Of a DNA stretch of 15,190 nucleotides, positions 1 to 7,828 are shown one piece after another. The notes beneath the pieces were generated by a model that was not told where the DNA came from, did no database searches, and was given only the letters and a program-made list of their open reading frames with translations. Every line of letters starts with the position of its first letter. Positions within the stretch are counted from its first letter, which is position 1. The position numbers and the translations under genes are program-made. Source of the DNA: an uncultured Clostridia bacterium (GTDB lineage: Bacteria > Bacillota > Clostridia > Christensenellales > CAG-138); NCBI GenBank assembly GCA_937894955.1, contig CALAXO010000049.1, positions 1 to 15,190 on the forward strand, in the 5' to 3' direction.

Positions 1-504
1 GTCAATCGGCGCATTGCAGCTTTTTTGATCGCAATGCTTGCCCTTGTCTGCACAGTTGTATTCCCGGGGTGTTCGGATATTTCCCCCGCCGAAAACGGAC
101 AGACCTGTACAATACTCATCGAGTGCGGCACTATACTGCAAAACATCGATATGCTCGACCCCGACAAACTTTCCGTGCTTCCGTCCGACGGGATAATACT
201 TGAAAAAACATCCGTGTCTTTTAACGATGGAGAGACTGTTTTCGATATTCTTTGCCGCGAAACGCAAAACAGAAAAATCCATATGGAATCCAGCTATACC
301 CCTGTTTTCAACAGCGCATACATTGAAGGAATCAACAACCTTTATGAATTTGACTGCGGTGAAGGCAGCGGCTGGGTGTACAGTGTGAACGGAGTTTATC
401 CGAATTACGGTTGCAGCAATTATAAAGTTCAGCCCGGAGACAGCATTGAGTGGCACTACACCTGCAACTACGGCAAAGATGTCGGCGCCGAAGTTGCGGA
501 CTGA
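1..504 (+). CDS. DUF4430 lipoprotein (5' partial), associated with ECF transporter
   Basis: The reading frame is open from base 1, so the true start is probably left of the window; the first internal start is TTG at 25. Visible codons begin VNRRIAAF, an Arg-containing n-region, followed by a hydrophobic stretch and a lipobox ending FPGC (Cys at visible codon 24). This predicts a membrane-anchored lipoprotein on the outer face. Codons about 121-155 carry the DUF4430 signature: GSGW, YSVNGVYPNYGC, a PGD turn, and EWHYTC. DUF4430 is related to the C-terminal domain of transcobalamin/intrinsic factor, and such proteins often sit beside ECF importers. The next gene is ecfT, 27 nt downstream, and ATPase and S-component genes follow, so this protein likely captures or presents the ligand. 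A corrinoid is plausible but not shown. Family call is firm; ligand is inference. Confidence 0.85.
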   Translation, partial: VNRRIAAFLIAMLALVCTVVFPGCSDISPAENGQTCTILIECGTILQNIDMLDPDKLSVLPSDGIILEKTSVSFNDGETVFDILCRETQNRKIHMESSYTPVFNSAYIEGINNLYEFDCGEGSGWVYSVNGVYPNYGCSNYKVQPGDSIEWHYTCNYGKDVGAEVAD

Positions 505-531
505 CACAACGGCACATCCGTTTTTTTACGT

Positions 532-1425
532 ATGAAAAGAGATTGTTTTGACACAATTCATCCGACAGCGGCAATCATCTATTTCGGGTTTGCTCTTGCA
601 ATGCCGATGCTTTTGCTGCACCCCGTGCTGCTCGGAATATCGTTTTTATCCGCCCTTGCATGGACTGTGCAGCTTAAGGGTGCGCGGAACGCAATTCAGT
701 TTTTTTGCAAGTTCATTCTGCCGCTGATGCTTCTGACGGCAATTCTGAACCCGATTTTCAACCACAAGGGGCTTACGGTGCTTTTTTACCTTAAGCGCAA
801 CCCGGTGACGCTTGAATCCGCTGCATACGGCGCGGCATCCGGAGTTATGCTTGGGTCTGTTCTGCTCATTTTTTCATGCTTCAATCGCATAATAACCGAT
901 GATAAAATCCTTTATCTGTTCGGCAGAATCATTCCGTCGCTTGCGGTTGTGCTTTCCATGGCGCTGCGCTTTGTTCCGCTGTTCATAACACAAGCGAAAA
1001 AAATCGCACTTGCGCAGCGTTGTTCGGATGGGGATCCTGCATCAAAAAGCATTGCTAAACGTGCCAAAAGCGGCCTTTTTATCTTTTCCGCGCTTATCAC
1101 GTGGGCTTTGGAAAGCGCAGTGACAACCGCAGATTCAATGCGGGCGCGCGGATTCGGGCTTCATCCGCGCAGTTTTTATACCGACTTTCGCTTTGACGGG
1201 CGGGACACGGTTGTTTCGCTATTTCTTGCGGCAGGCATTGCGGTTTTCGGAACAGCAGCGGGCTGCGGCAAAATCACCGTCTCATATTTTCCGAAATTTC
1301 GCATGAACCACGTCTCACCGCTGTTTATCGCCGCATGTATTGCATATGCACTCACGCTGCTGATACCCGTAATTATGAACATCAAGGAGTCCGTTGCATG
1401 GCATTGCTTGAAATCAAAAATCTGA
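532..1425 (+). CDS. ecfT: ECF transporter transmembrane coupling protein EcfT (CbiQ family)
   Basis: 297 residues. Hydrophobic segments lie at about 12-50, 59-73, 102-122, 133-153, 226-245 and 266-286, as in CbiQ/EcfT proteins. The cytosolic coupling motif SMRARGFG is at about 202-209 (Met203, Arg204, Arg206), the classic Ala-Arg-Gly element that docks onto the ATPases. A weaker first motif, AQRCSDG, is near 160. The role is to couple ATP hydrolysis by EcfA/EcfA' to reorientation of the S component. It starts 27 nt after the DUF4430 gene and its last 28 nt overlap the ATPase gene. No clear ribosome binding site precedes ATG 532, so translation may depend on coupling to the upstream gene, or the start may be slightly different. 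Confidence 0.88.
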   Translation: MKRDCFDTIHPTAAIIYFGFALAMPMLLLHPVLLGISFLSALAWTVQLKGARNAIQFFCKFILPLMLLTAILNPIFNHKGLTVLFYLKRNPVTLESAAYGAASGVMLGSVLLIFSCFNRIITDDKILYLFGRIIPSLAVVLSMALRFVPLFITQAKKIALAQRCSDGDPASKSIAKRAKSGLFIFSALITWALESAVTTADSMRARGFGLHPRSFYTDFRFDGRDTVVSLFLAAGIAVFGTAAGCGKITVSYFPKFRMNHVSPLFIAACIAYALTLLIPVIMNIKESVAWHCLKSKI

Positions 1426-3113
1426 ATTTTAAATACCCTGAAGCGGCGCAGCCCGCACTCAGCGGCATTAATCTTGAAATACAGCCCGGCGAGTTTGTTC
1501 TTATATGCGGTGCGTCCGGCTGCGGCAAGAGCACGCTTTTGCGGCAGTGTAAGCCGGCATTGAGTCAGCACGGTGAAAAGAGCGGTGCAATTTATTTTAA
1601 CGGAAAAGTCATTGAAGAATTGTCCTTTCGCGAGCAATCCGAAAAAATCGGATTCGTTATGCAGGATCCGGAGATGCAGATCGTGACGGACAAGGTTCGG
1701 CACGAATTGGCTTTCGGACTTGAAAGTCTCGGCACGGACAACCGAAAAATGCGTGTGCGCATTGCGGAAATAGCAAGTTTTTTCGGCATCAGAGATTGGT
1801 TTGAGAGCTCCGTTTCAACTTTGTCCGGCGGACAGAAGCAGCTGCTTTGTCTTGCCGCAGTCACAGTTATGCAGCCGCAGCTTCTGCTTTTGGATGAACC
1901 TACTTCTCAGCTTGACCCCATTGCGGCAGGCGAGTTTTTCAACACGCTCAAGCGCATTAATTCCGAACTCGGAACAACCGTTATCATCACCGAACATCGG
2001 CTTGAAAACCTTTTTCCAATGGTTGATCGGGTTGTTTTCATGCGCGGCGGAAGCATTGTTTCGGACTGCTCCCCCGCCGATGCCGCCGAAAAATTGCAGG
2101 GTGATGATGAGTTTTTCAGCGTTCTGCCCTCCTCCGTTCGTATTTTTGCAAAAACACGCCAAAACGGACAAAATCTTTGCGGTGCCCCGCTTGAAGTTCG
2201 CAGTGCCCGTGATTACCTTTTGAATAATTTTTTGTTAGATTCCTGCCGATATAAAGCTTCAGAAAACCGAAATTCCGTTTCCGCAAAGACTGAATCAGGC
2301 CAAAAGGGGAAAAAAACCGAAACAATTATATCAGTTCGGGAAGCATGGTTTCGATATGAAAAAGATTCCAAAGACATACTGTGCGGTATGAATTTCGATG
2401 TTCATGCAGGCGAGCTTACCTGCATCGTCGGCGGAAACGGTGCCGGCAAAACCACCGCCCTTATGACGGCAGCAGGCGTTTTTGCCCCGTATCGCGGAAA
2501 AGTCAAATACCGCGGAAAGCCGATTTCAACATTTCGGAAGGATAAAAGCTCAGCGGGAAAAATCGGAGTTCTTGTTCAGAACCCGCTCTGCTGCTTTGTT
2601 ATGGACTCCGTTGCCGAAGAGTTGGAAGCGGCCGCCAAAGCATATAAGCTTCCGCGCTCCGGAATCGAAGAGGTTATCGACATTATGCAGCTTCAAAGCG
2701 TCCTTAACAGCAATCCGTATGACATAAGCGGGGGTGAATTGCAGCGCGCCGCAATTGCAAAGCTGCTTCTATCCAAACCCGAAGTCATCTTTCTTGACGA
2801 AGCGACCAAAGGCATGGATGCTTTCTTTAAGGCTGAATTCGGCGCTTTGCTGCGTCGGCTTGCGGCGCGCGGAACGGCAATTGTTCTTGTTTCGCATGAT
2901 ATTGAATTCTGTGCCGAATTTGCAGACAGGTGCGCAATGTTTTTTAACGGAACCGTTATTGCGGAGGGCACGCCGCAGGATGTTTTTCTCGGCAACAGTT
3001 TTTACACAACATCTGCCTGCCGCATTTCCCGCGGAATAATCCCCGATGCGCTGACGTCGGAGCAAATCATTGATTACGCAAACCGCTGCGAAAGGAAAAA
3101 CAACGATGCCTGA
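1398..3113 (+). CDS. Fused energy-coupling factor ATPase (EcfA-EcfA' tandem)
   Basis: 571 residues from ATG 1398. This start is chosen because AAGGAG at 1384-1389 is 8 nt upstream and the protein then begins MALLEIKNL, the normal EcfA beginning; the longer open frame adds 21 unrelated residues. There are two complete ABC ATPase domains. Domain 1 has Walker A GASGCGKST (38-46), Q-loop Gln89, signature LSGGQ (142-146), Walker B LLLLDEP (162-168) and H-loop His200. Domain 2 has Walker A GGNGAGKTT (345-353), Q-loop Gln394, signature ISGGE (443-447), Walker B VIFLDEA (463-469) and His500. The linker at about 250-308 is polar and poorly conserved. Both sites look catalytically intact. The fusion is typical of dedicated (group II) ECF modules, in which one transporter has its own ATPases. 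It overlaps ecfT by 28 nt and the S-component gene by 8 nt. Confidence 0.92.
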   Translation: MALLEIKNLNFKYPEAAQPALSGINLEIQPGEFVLICGASGCGKSTLLRQCKPALSQHGEKSGAIYFNGKVIEELSFREQSEKIGFVMQDPEMQIVTDKVRHELAFGLESLGTDNRKMRVRIAEIASFFGIRDWFESSVSTLSGGQKQLLCLAAVTVMQPQLLLLDEPTSQLDPIAAGEFFNTLKRINSELGTTVIITEHRLENLFPMVDRVVFMRGGSIVSDCSPADAAEKLQGDDEFFSVLPSSVRIFAKTRQNGQNLCGAPLEVRSARDYLLNNFLLDSCRYKASENRNSVSAKTESGQKGKKTETIISVREAWFRYEKDSKDILCGMNFDVHAGELTCIVGGNGAGKTTALMTAAGVFAPYRGKVKYRGKPISTFRKDKSSAGKIGVLVQNPLCCFVMDSVAEELEAAAKAYKLPRSGIEEVIDIMQLQSVLNSNPYDISGGELQRAAIAKLLLSKPEVIFLDEATKGMDAFFKAEFGALLRRLAARGTAIVLVSHDIEFCAEFADRCAMFFNGTVIAEGTPQDVFLGNSFYTTSACRISRGIIPDALTSEQIIDYANRCERKNNDA

Positions 3114-3900
3114 CAAGCAATCTGCCGCCTTGGAAACAAAAAACGAACAATCGGAATCAAAGTCGAACACTGCAAAGCGGTTTAGGGTTGAAAAGGCGGA
3201 GCTTCGCCGGCGTATTGTTTCAATCGTGCTGCTGCTTGTGTTCGTTCCCGCCGTTATTGCGGTCGGATTGCTTGAATTTGACGATCGGTATTATTATATC
3301 ACCGCATCACTCATAATCATATTTTCATTCATTCCGTTCCTTATGATATTTGAAAAGCGACGCCCGCGTGCACGCGAGCTTGTTGTGATTGCCGTGATGA
3401 CCGCACTCGGTGTTGCCGGACGTGCCGCATTCTATATGCTTCCGCAGTTCAAGCCCATTGCCGCAACAGTAATTATCACAGGCGTTTCACTCGGGTGCGA
3501 GGCCGGTTTCATTACGGGCGCATTAACCGCGTTTGTATCCAACATGTTTTTCGGGCAAGGTCCGTGGACGCCGTGGCAGATGTTTGCACTCGGGCTGCTG
3601 GGATTCATCTCCGGGCTGGTTTTCCGCAAGGATATCAGAACAAAAACTCAGCGTGCGATGCTGTGCCTTTACGGTGCGTTATCAACCTTTTTCATCTACG
3701 GCGGCATCATGGATTCGGCGTATGTCCTTATGGCGGGTTCGGAACCGACTTTGGCGGCATTGCTTGCAGCATATGCTTCAGGGCTGCCGTTCAACCTTAT
3801 TTTTGCCGGTGCAACAGTGATTTTTCTTTTGGTGCTTACGCGCCCGATACTCAATAAACTGCGCAGAATCAAGAAAAAATACGGATTGCTCACCGGCTGA
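3106..3900 (+). CDS. ECF transporter S component (substrate-binding membrane subunit)
   Basis: 264 residues from ATG 3106, preceded by AAAGGA at 3091-3096; an in-frame ATG at 3070 lacks such a site and lies inside the ATPase gene. The N-terminal ~30 residues are polar and charged. About eight hydrophobic segments follow: two extra N-terminal helices, then the six-helix S-component core that starts near RRPRARELVVIAVMTALG. Characteristic stretches are GRAAFYMLPQFKP and GQGPWTPWQMFALG, which I recognise from clostridial S components annotated for cobalamin-like or unspecified micronutrients. It binds the ligand in the membrane and pairs with EcfT. It overlaps the ATPase gene by 8 nt, so translational coupling is likely. 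The substrate cannot be read from sequence alone. The DUF4430 partner favours a corrinoid or related molecule. Confidence 0.85.
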   Translation: MPDKQSAALETKNEQSESKSNTAKRFRVEKAELRRRIVSIVLLLVFVPAVIAVGLLEFDDRYYYITASLIIIFSFIPFLMIFEKRRPRARELVVIAVMTALGVAGRAAFYMLPQFKPIAATVIITGVSLGCEAGFITGALTAFVSNMFFGQGPWTPWQMFALGLLGFISGLVFRKDIRTKTQRAMLCLYGALSTFFIYGGIMDSAYVLMAGSEPTLAALLAAYASGLPFNLIFAGATVIFLLVLTRPILNKLRRIKKKYGLLTG

Positions 3901-3932
3901 GCTTCCGCTCGCTGCCTATCGGAAAAAGCGAA

Positions 3933-3985
3933 AAAATCACCCGCTCTGCTCATTCGAACGAAGCGGGTGATTTTGTTGTTTGATT
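3933..3985. terminator. Bidirectional intrinsic terminator between convergent genes
   Basis: A perfect 13-bp stem pairs 3933-3945 (AAAATCACCCGCT) with 3962-3974, with a 16-nt loop. On the + strand it is followed by a T-rich run; on the - strand the continuation has six T. It lies between the stop of the S-component gene (3900) and the stop of the convergent dockerin gene (4049), so it can serve both. Confidence 0.9.
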
Positions 3986-4019
3986 GATTTTTTGTCAGCT
4001 GAACAGTACAAAATCAATC
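3982..4019. other. AT-rich hairpin downstream of the bidirectional terminator
   Basis: GATTGATTTT at 3982-3991 is complementary to 4010-4019 over 10 bp, with an 18-nt loop. There is no good T-run directly after it on either strand, so it is at most an auxiliary terminator or a 3'-end-protecting structure for the dockerin mRNA. Pairing is seen; function is unknown. Confidence 0.4.
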
Positions 4020-4048
4020 TGTTTTAATTCATGTTTGCGGAATTCAGC

Positions 4049-6685
4049 TTATATAACACCGATTGCCATGCGCATTACCGTTACGGCATCCGAAAGGTTT
4101 ACGGTGCCGTCACCGTTGACATCGGCAAAAGGCAGATACTGTTCGGGAATATGAGTCAAATCAAGTGCGTGGCGCATGATTGCGACTGCATCCGCAATGG
4201 TAACTCTGCCGTCACCGTCAGTATCGCCCATGATACCGTTTGCAGTGTAAACAGCGGTTACGGTGCTGTTTGCTGAAACGTTCTGATAGGTTCCGTCCCA
4301 ATGGCTGAAGGTGTAACCTTCATGCACGGGCGGGGTAGGCAAACTTGCAGAACCGCCTTCGGGAACGGAAACTTCGGAAATTACGCTGCCATCAACGCCG
4401 TCAACAAATGTAACGGTATAGTAATTCCCGGTGTTGACCGGTTCAATCTTTACGTTGTCAACGTATACGCAGTCATCGTACGCTGCACCGTTGTAATTCT
4501 TTTCATATTTCCAACCGACGGTGTAACAGTCGGAAACAGGAACCTCGAACCTTACGGAGCTCCAATCGTTCTGACCGGAAGCCGCTTTTTGTGTGAGTCC
4601 GTTAAGCGTGAGGCAGACCCTGTCCCAACCGACTTCACTGCTTGTTTTCCAATCAAACGAGATTATCGAACCTGCTTCAAGATAACCCATGTCGATCGTA
4701 AACTCTGTTTCGGTCGTGTTCATTCCTGCAATATCACTGCGCACGCAGTTTCGGCCGCTGTCGGTGACAACAACCCAAGGATGAACAGAGTCGTTTACAA
4801 AGCTTCTGTTCTCACCGGGTGCGTTGACTGCCGCATTGAACTGAGCGGGGTCGCTCGGCGCAACGGGAGGAACATAATCTTCAACATAGGAAACGTTATC
4901 GACCCATGCGGTAACGGCATCCACAACTTCGCTGTCATCACAGGCAATGAAATCCCAAGAGAAGTAGTAATCTCCGTCTTCGGGGATTATGTATGCGCAA
5001 TTTTCCCAATTTGTTGTACCGTTAATCTGCTCAACGATCGCCTGATTGATGCGGAAAACGAGCTTATCAATGCTGATCGAACCGTATTCGCCGCCGATGG
5101 GAAGCCCCTGCGTTACAACTTTCCAATCAAAGCAGACTGCATCGCCCGCTTTTGCGTTGCGAATGACGGTATAGAGCACCTGATGACGCTCCGCCCTGCC
5201 GACTGTTGATTTTACGCTCAATCTGCCGTTTTCAGTTGTGTCAATCGCCCACGGATTGAGGGGATCGTTCATGAAATGCAGCGTGCTGCCGGCTGCGTTG
5301 ACAGCTGCATCCAGTTCGTCGGCCTGTTCGCCGGGATCATAGGGTGCCGGCTGAGTACCCGTGATGGAAATGTTATCGATTGAGCCGCAGTCGCTGCCGC
5401 TTGATGCGCTGGTATCCTTTGAATAAACCCAACGGAAGATGTAATTTCCGTTTGCGGGAACGGTGTAAGTCTTTGCTGCCCAATTTACGTTGCCGCTGAT
5501 TCTGTCAACACGGGTCTCATTGACATAGAAGCTGAGCCAATCGTAATTGTTTTCGCTTGAAACCATCCAGTCGAAGGAAAGCACCTGCCCGGCGGTAAGG
5601 CCGTTAAACATCGCCTTTATCGTTGTGGAGCTGTCATGTGCATCCTGCGTTGCGGACTGCATATAAGTTCTGCCGTTGTCGCTGCGAACGACCCATGGGG
5701 TGTTGCCGTCGTTCATGAAGGTCAAATTGCTGCCCTGTGCATTCAGTGCGGCATTCATTGCCTCCGTATCCGGAACTTCGGGAAGGCTTATCTGAACATT
5801 GGGAACGGGGAAAATGCTCGTGAGCGAATATCCGAATCCGCCGCCGATCACGCCGATTTCTTCGGATTCGCCCGTTTGGGGATTGATTCTGAGCAGGATG
5901 CCGAAATTGCCTGCGGGGATGTTGCGGAAAGCAACACCGAAAAGGCAATTGCCCTGCGGATAATACGTCACGGCGGTGAGCTGTTCAACGCCGGGGAAAA
6001 CGCTCTGTCCGAGTTCGCGAACGATGCTGCCGCTTGTGTTGATGATGAGGCCGTGTCCGCCGTTATGTGCAGTGGTGTAGAACTGTCCGCCGCCGATATA
6101 TGCAAACTTGTTGATGCAGGCAACTTCAAGTTCGGAAAGGTTTGCAATCTCGGTCAGTGCGCCGTTGCTGCGATTTACGGTCATGATGAGCTGATCCGCC
6201 GTTGCATCCTCCTGCACCATTGCATAAAGAGTGTCGGTATCGGCTGCGTAAGTCAGGTCAACAACGCTGTAATCCATGTGGCTGCCGCCGACTTTTGTCG
6301 CGCTCCACGTTGATGCGTTGGTGTCAATGGTGTAAAGATCATCGGCAGTGGGAGCATCTGCATCTCCGGTGTAGGTGTGTGCAAAAGCATAAATTGTTGT
6401 TCCGATAATCTCGGCTGCAAATGAAAGCTTGCTGCCAAGGTTCAGTTTTGACTGAACAGCAGAAGGATTTTCGGAATTGAAGCCGATAAAATTATAGGGC
6501 TTTGAAGGTTCTGCCACGCCGTTTGTAAGTTTCCAATCGGCAAAACCAAACAGCGTCACGCCGGTGTTGTCCGTCGGCTGCTGTCCGTTTTCGGTGGGTG
6601 TTTCCGTCGCTGCGGCGGAAAATGCTGCGGGCATAACGGTAAAAACCATCAGAAACGCCAGCAGTGCAGCGAAAAGCTTTTTCAT
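4049..6685 (-). CDS. Secreted dockerin type I protein with three beta-rich repeats
   Basis: 878 residues. Start ATG 6685 is chosen because AGGAGC (complement of 6693-6698) lies 7 nt upstream and the protein then begins with a signal peptide (MKKLFAALLAFLMVF, cleavage near AFSAA). The longer frame would begin within about 3 nt of the predicted transcription start. Residues ~45-300 are beta-rich, with propeller-like phrases (DDLYTIDTNAS, NGGHGLIINTSG). Three homologous units follow at 311-443, 459-603 and 617-749, resembling MAM/choice-of-anchor jelly-roll modules. An InlB/Flg_new-type repeat is at about 755-814 (ends GYTFSHWDG...VTAVYT). The C-terminal dockerin (820-878) has two calcium loops (DTDGDGRVTIAD and DVNGDGTVNLSD). 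No catalytic domain is recognised. It probably attaches to a cohesin scaffold or cell-surface complex and binds glycans or host material. No cohesin gene is in the window. It is monocistronic by context. Confidence 0.88.
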   Translation of the reverse strand: MKKLFAALLAFLMVFTVMPAAFSAAATETPTENGQQPTDNTGVTLFGFADWKLTNGVAEPSKPYNFIGFNSENPSAVQSKLNLGSKLSFAAEIIGTTIYAFAHTYTGDADAPTADDLYTIDTNASTWSATKVGGSHMDYSVVDLTYAADTDTLYAMVQEDATADQLIMTVNRSNGALTEIANLSELEVACINKFAYIGGGQFYTTAHNGGHGLIINTSGSIVRELGQSVFPGVEQLTAVTYYPQGNCLFGVAFRNIPAGNFGILLRINPQTGESEEIGVIGGGFGYSLTSIFPVPNVQISLPEVPDTEAMNAALNAQGSNLTFMNDGNTPWVVRSDNGRTYMQSATQDAHDSSTTIKAMFNGLTAGQVLSFDWMVSSENNYDWLSFYVNETRVDRISGNVNWAAKTYTVPANGNYIFRWVYSKDTSASSGSDCGSIDNISITGTQPAPYDPGEQADELDAAVNAAGSTLHFMNDPLNPWAIDTTENGRLSVKSTVGRAERHQVLYTVIRNAKAGDAVCFDWKVVTQGLPIGGEYGSISIDKLVFRINQAIVEQINGTTNWENCAYIIPEDGDYYFSWDFIACDDSEVVDAVTAWVDNVSYVEDYVPPVAPSDPAQFNAAVNAPGENRSFVNDSVHPWVVVTDSGRNCVRSDIAGMNTTETEFTIDMGYLEAGSIISFDWKTSSEVGWDRVCLTLNGLTQKAASGQNDWSSVRFEVPVSDCYTVGWKYEKNYNGAAYDDCVYVDNVKIEPVNTGNYYTVTFVDGVDGSVISEVSVPEGGSASLPTPPVHEGYTFSHWDGTYQNVSANSTVTAVYTANGIMGDTDGDGRVTIADAVAIMRHALDLTHIPEQYLPFADVNGDGTVNLSDAVTVMRMAIGVI
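4439..4837 (-). repeat. Dockerin-protein repeat unit 3 (residues 617-749)
   Basis: Begins NAAVNAPGENRSFVND, then HPWVVVTDSGRNCVRSD; ISFDWKTSSEVGWD in the middle; ends VYVDNVKIEPV. It has the same length as unit 1 and its spacing of landmarks matches. Confidence 0.8.
4877..5311 (-). repeat. Dockerin-protein repeat unit 2 (residues 459-603)
   Basis: Begins DAAVNAAGSTLHFMND, then NPWAID and ENGRLSVKS; CFDWKVV in the middle; ends AWVDNVSYVED. It is about 12 residues longer than the other units, with the extra length around GLPIGGEYGSISIDK. It is the most divergent copy. Confidence 0.8.
5357..5755 (-). repeat. Dockerin-protein repeat unit 1 (residues 311-443)
   Basis: Begins NAALNAQGSNLTFMND, then NTPWVV and DNGRTYMQS; mid-part SFDWMVSSE; ends GSIDNISITG. 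It has the same landmarks as units 2 and 3: NAxG, FxND, PW, SFDW or CFDW, W before the YxVP or YxIP strand, and VDN or IDN near the end. Confidence 0.8.
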
Positions 6686-6745
6686 GGTACTTGCTCCTGT
6701 TTCGTTTTGTGCATGTTTGTCTTTGCAGGCAGCCATGCCGTATAA

Positions 6746-6774
6746 ATTATATCACTGCAGCGCGGCAATAGCAA
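6746..6774 (-). promoter_or_regulatory. SigA-type promoter of the dockerin gene
   Basis: On the - strand, -35 TTGCTA (complement of 6769-6774, 4/6 to consensus), a 17-bp spacer and -10 TATAAT (complement of 6746-6751, 6/6). Transcription would start near 6739, giving a leader of about 54 nt before ATG 6685. This position rules out the longer upstream start for the dockerin protein. Confidence 0.7.
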
Positions 6775-6844
6775 TTGTTTTTTGGACATAATGCGGTGAA
6801 TTTTGAAATTTTCCCGCATAAGCGGCATGGTAAGTTCCGCAGAT

Positions 6845-6886
6845 GAAAATAAAGAGCGGGCGGCACTCTGCCGCCTGCCCTTTTCT
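6845..6886 (-). terminator. Intrinsic terminator of the protease operon
   Basis: The stem 6857-6865 (CGGGCGGCA) pairs with 6869-6877 with one G-U pair and a 3-nt loop. The - strand continuation is T-rich (TCTTTATTTT). It lies about 70 nt beyond the stop of the membrane protein gene and before the dockerin promoter, so it separates the two transcripts. Confidence 0.8.
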
Positions 6887-6952
6887 GCAAGTGTAGGAAA
6901 ACTTTACAGTATATATAAATGGAAATGGAATTTGTTGTTCAATCGAACTGTG

Positions 6953-7753
6953 TTACCAAGGCAGATCGTTATCGAAAATCTTGTAGTTGACTTCCCTGCC
7001 GAGCGCATCCGTCATTTTATAATCTTCGCTGAACTCGATGTTTGTTATCACCGGTTCGCGATTTTCGGTCATCTGTCCGTACTCGATCTTCAGCAGCCCG
7101 TCGGTAAGATAGTGAACAGTCGTTATGGGGTAGCCATCGGCGTCATATAGCTCAACGCTGGCAGGGTCGTAACCGGTAGCACTGTCAACGAAACGCCTCA
7201 TTATCGTTGCTGTTGAATCGACCGCTTCAACAGCGGCAATCGTATCACCGACCTGTATTGCCGAAAAGTCGTCATGTGAAAGTTTGTCTTTAACGACAAC
7301 GGCGACTCCGACCGGGAGGAACATTTCGTTGACATCCGACAGCTGCAGATAGAGCCTGTACCCGGTGTCGGTATCATACATTACATACGAGGAATGCTCA
7401 TCCCTTTCGCGAATAGCCGCACCGGGATAGACCGCAAGGGTTGGGCGAATCGTCATGCTGCCGCTGTTGAGACCGTCATAAAAGCCGAAGTCTCTTGCCA
7501 GGAAAATATAATTTGCATCAAAGAGCAAATCTTCCTCCTGATAGACCGGCGGAACAAGCTTCTTCTGCTCAGACAGCGATTTCTCGTTTTCTTTTATGTA
7601 TCCGTAGTAATCGGTGGCTGCCTTGCAGCTCGGATCATACTTCTGCATTTTCCTCGCCCCGTTCTTTGCGCTGACGGCGGCATATGCCGTGATTCCTATC
7701 GCAGCAGCAAGAAGTACGCACGCGACTGCAATTATCATCCTTCTTTTTTTCAT
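6953..7753 (-). CDS. Membrane-anchored extracytoplasmic protein, function unknown
   Basis: 266 residues; AAAGGAGA about 8 nt before ATG 7753 supports the start. MKKRR is followed by one hydrophobic segment (about 6-28, ending ITAYAAVSA): an uncleaved anchor or a signal peptide without a lipobox. The rest is soluble and outside the membrane. Residues ~158-240 read DDFSAIQVGDTIAAVEAVD, then a strand-rich part with VHYLTDGLLKIEYG. This resembles the short helix-strand modules of BamE/SmpA-like small proteins in Firmicutes, but only loosely. It is the last gene of a probable operon: it starts 75 nt after the lipoprotein gene with no terminator between, and ends before the terminator near 6851-6884. 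No enzyme motif is visible. Confidence 0.75.
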   Translation of the reverse strand: MKKRRMIIAVACVLLAAAIGITAYAAVSAKNGARKMQKYDPSCKAATDYYGYIKENEKSLSEQKKLVPPVYQEEDLLFDANYIFLARDFGFYDGLNSGSMTIRPTLAVYPGAAIRERDEHSSYVMYDTDTGYRLYLQLSDVNEMFLPVGVAVVVKDKLSHDDFSAIQVGDTIAAVEAVDSTATIMRRFVDSATGYDPASVELYDADGYPITTVHYLTDGLLKIEYGQMTENREPVITNIEFSEDYKMTDALGREVNYKIFDNDLPW

Positions 7754-7798
7754 GCTTAGTTCTCCTTTACCAATTGATTGTTCTTATGTCCTTAACTT

Positions 7799-7817
7799 GA
7801 TAGTAAATCCCACTATC
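7799..7817. other. Small inverted repeat between lipoprotein and membrane-protein genes
   Basis: GATAGT (7799-7804) and ACTATC (7812-7817) form a 6-bp stem with a 7-nt loop. No T-run follows on the - strand, so it is not a convincing terminator. It could be an RNA processing or stability element, or chance. Confidence 0.3.
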
Positions 7818-7828
7818 GAGCTTTACGT

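Noticed and set aside
1335..1397. Longer start for the fused ECF ATPase
   Set aside because: The extra 21 residues match no EcfA beginning, while AAGGAG at 1384-1389 fits ATG 1398.
4301..5209. 302-codon open frame on the + strand
   Set aside because: It lies entirely antisense to the dockerin gene, has no ribosome site of note, and its translation shows no domain; long antisense frames are common opposite such coding sequence.
5636..6313. 225-codon open frame on the + strand
   Set aside because: Antisense to the N-terminal half of the dockerin gene, which has signal peptide, promoter and clear domains; no independent support.
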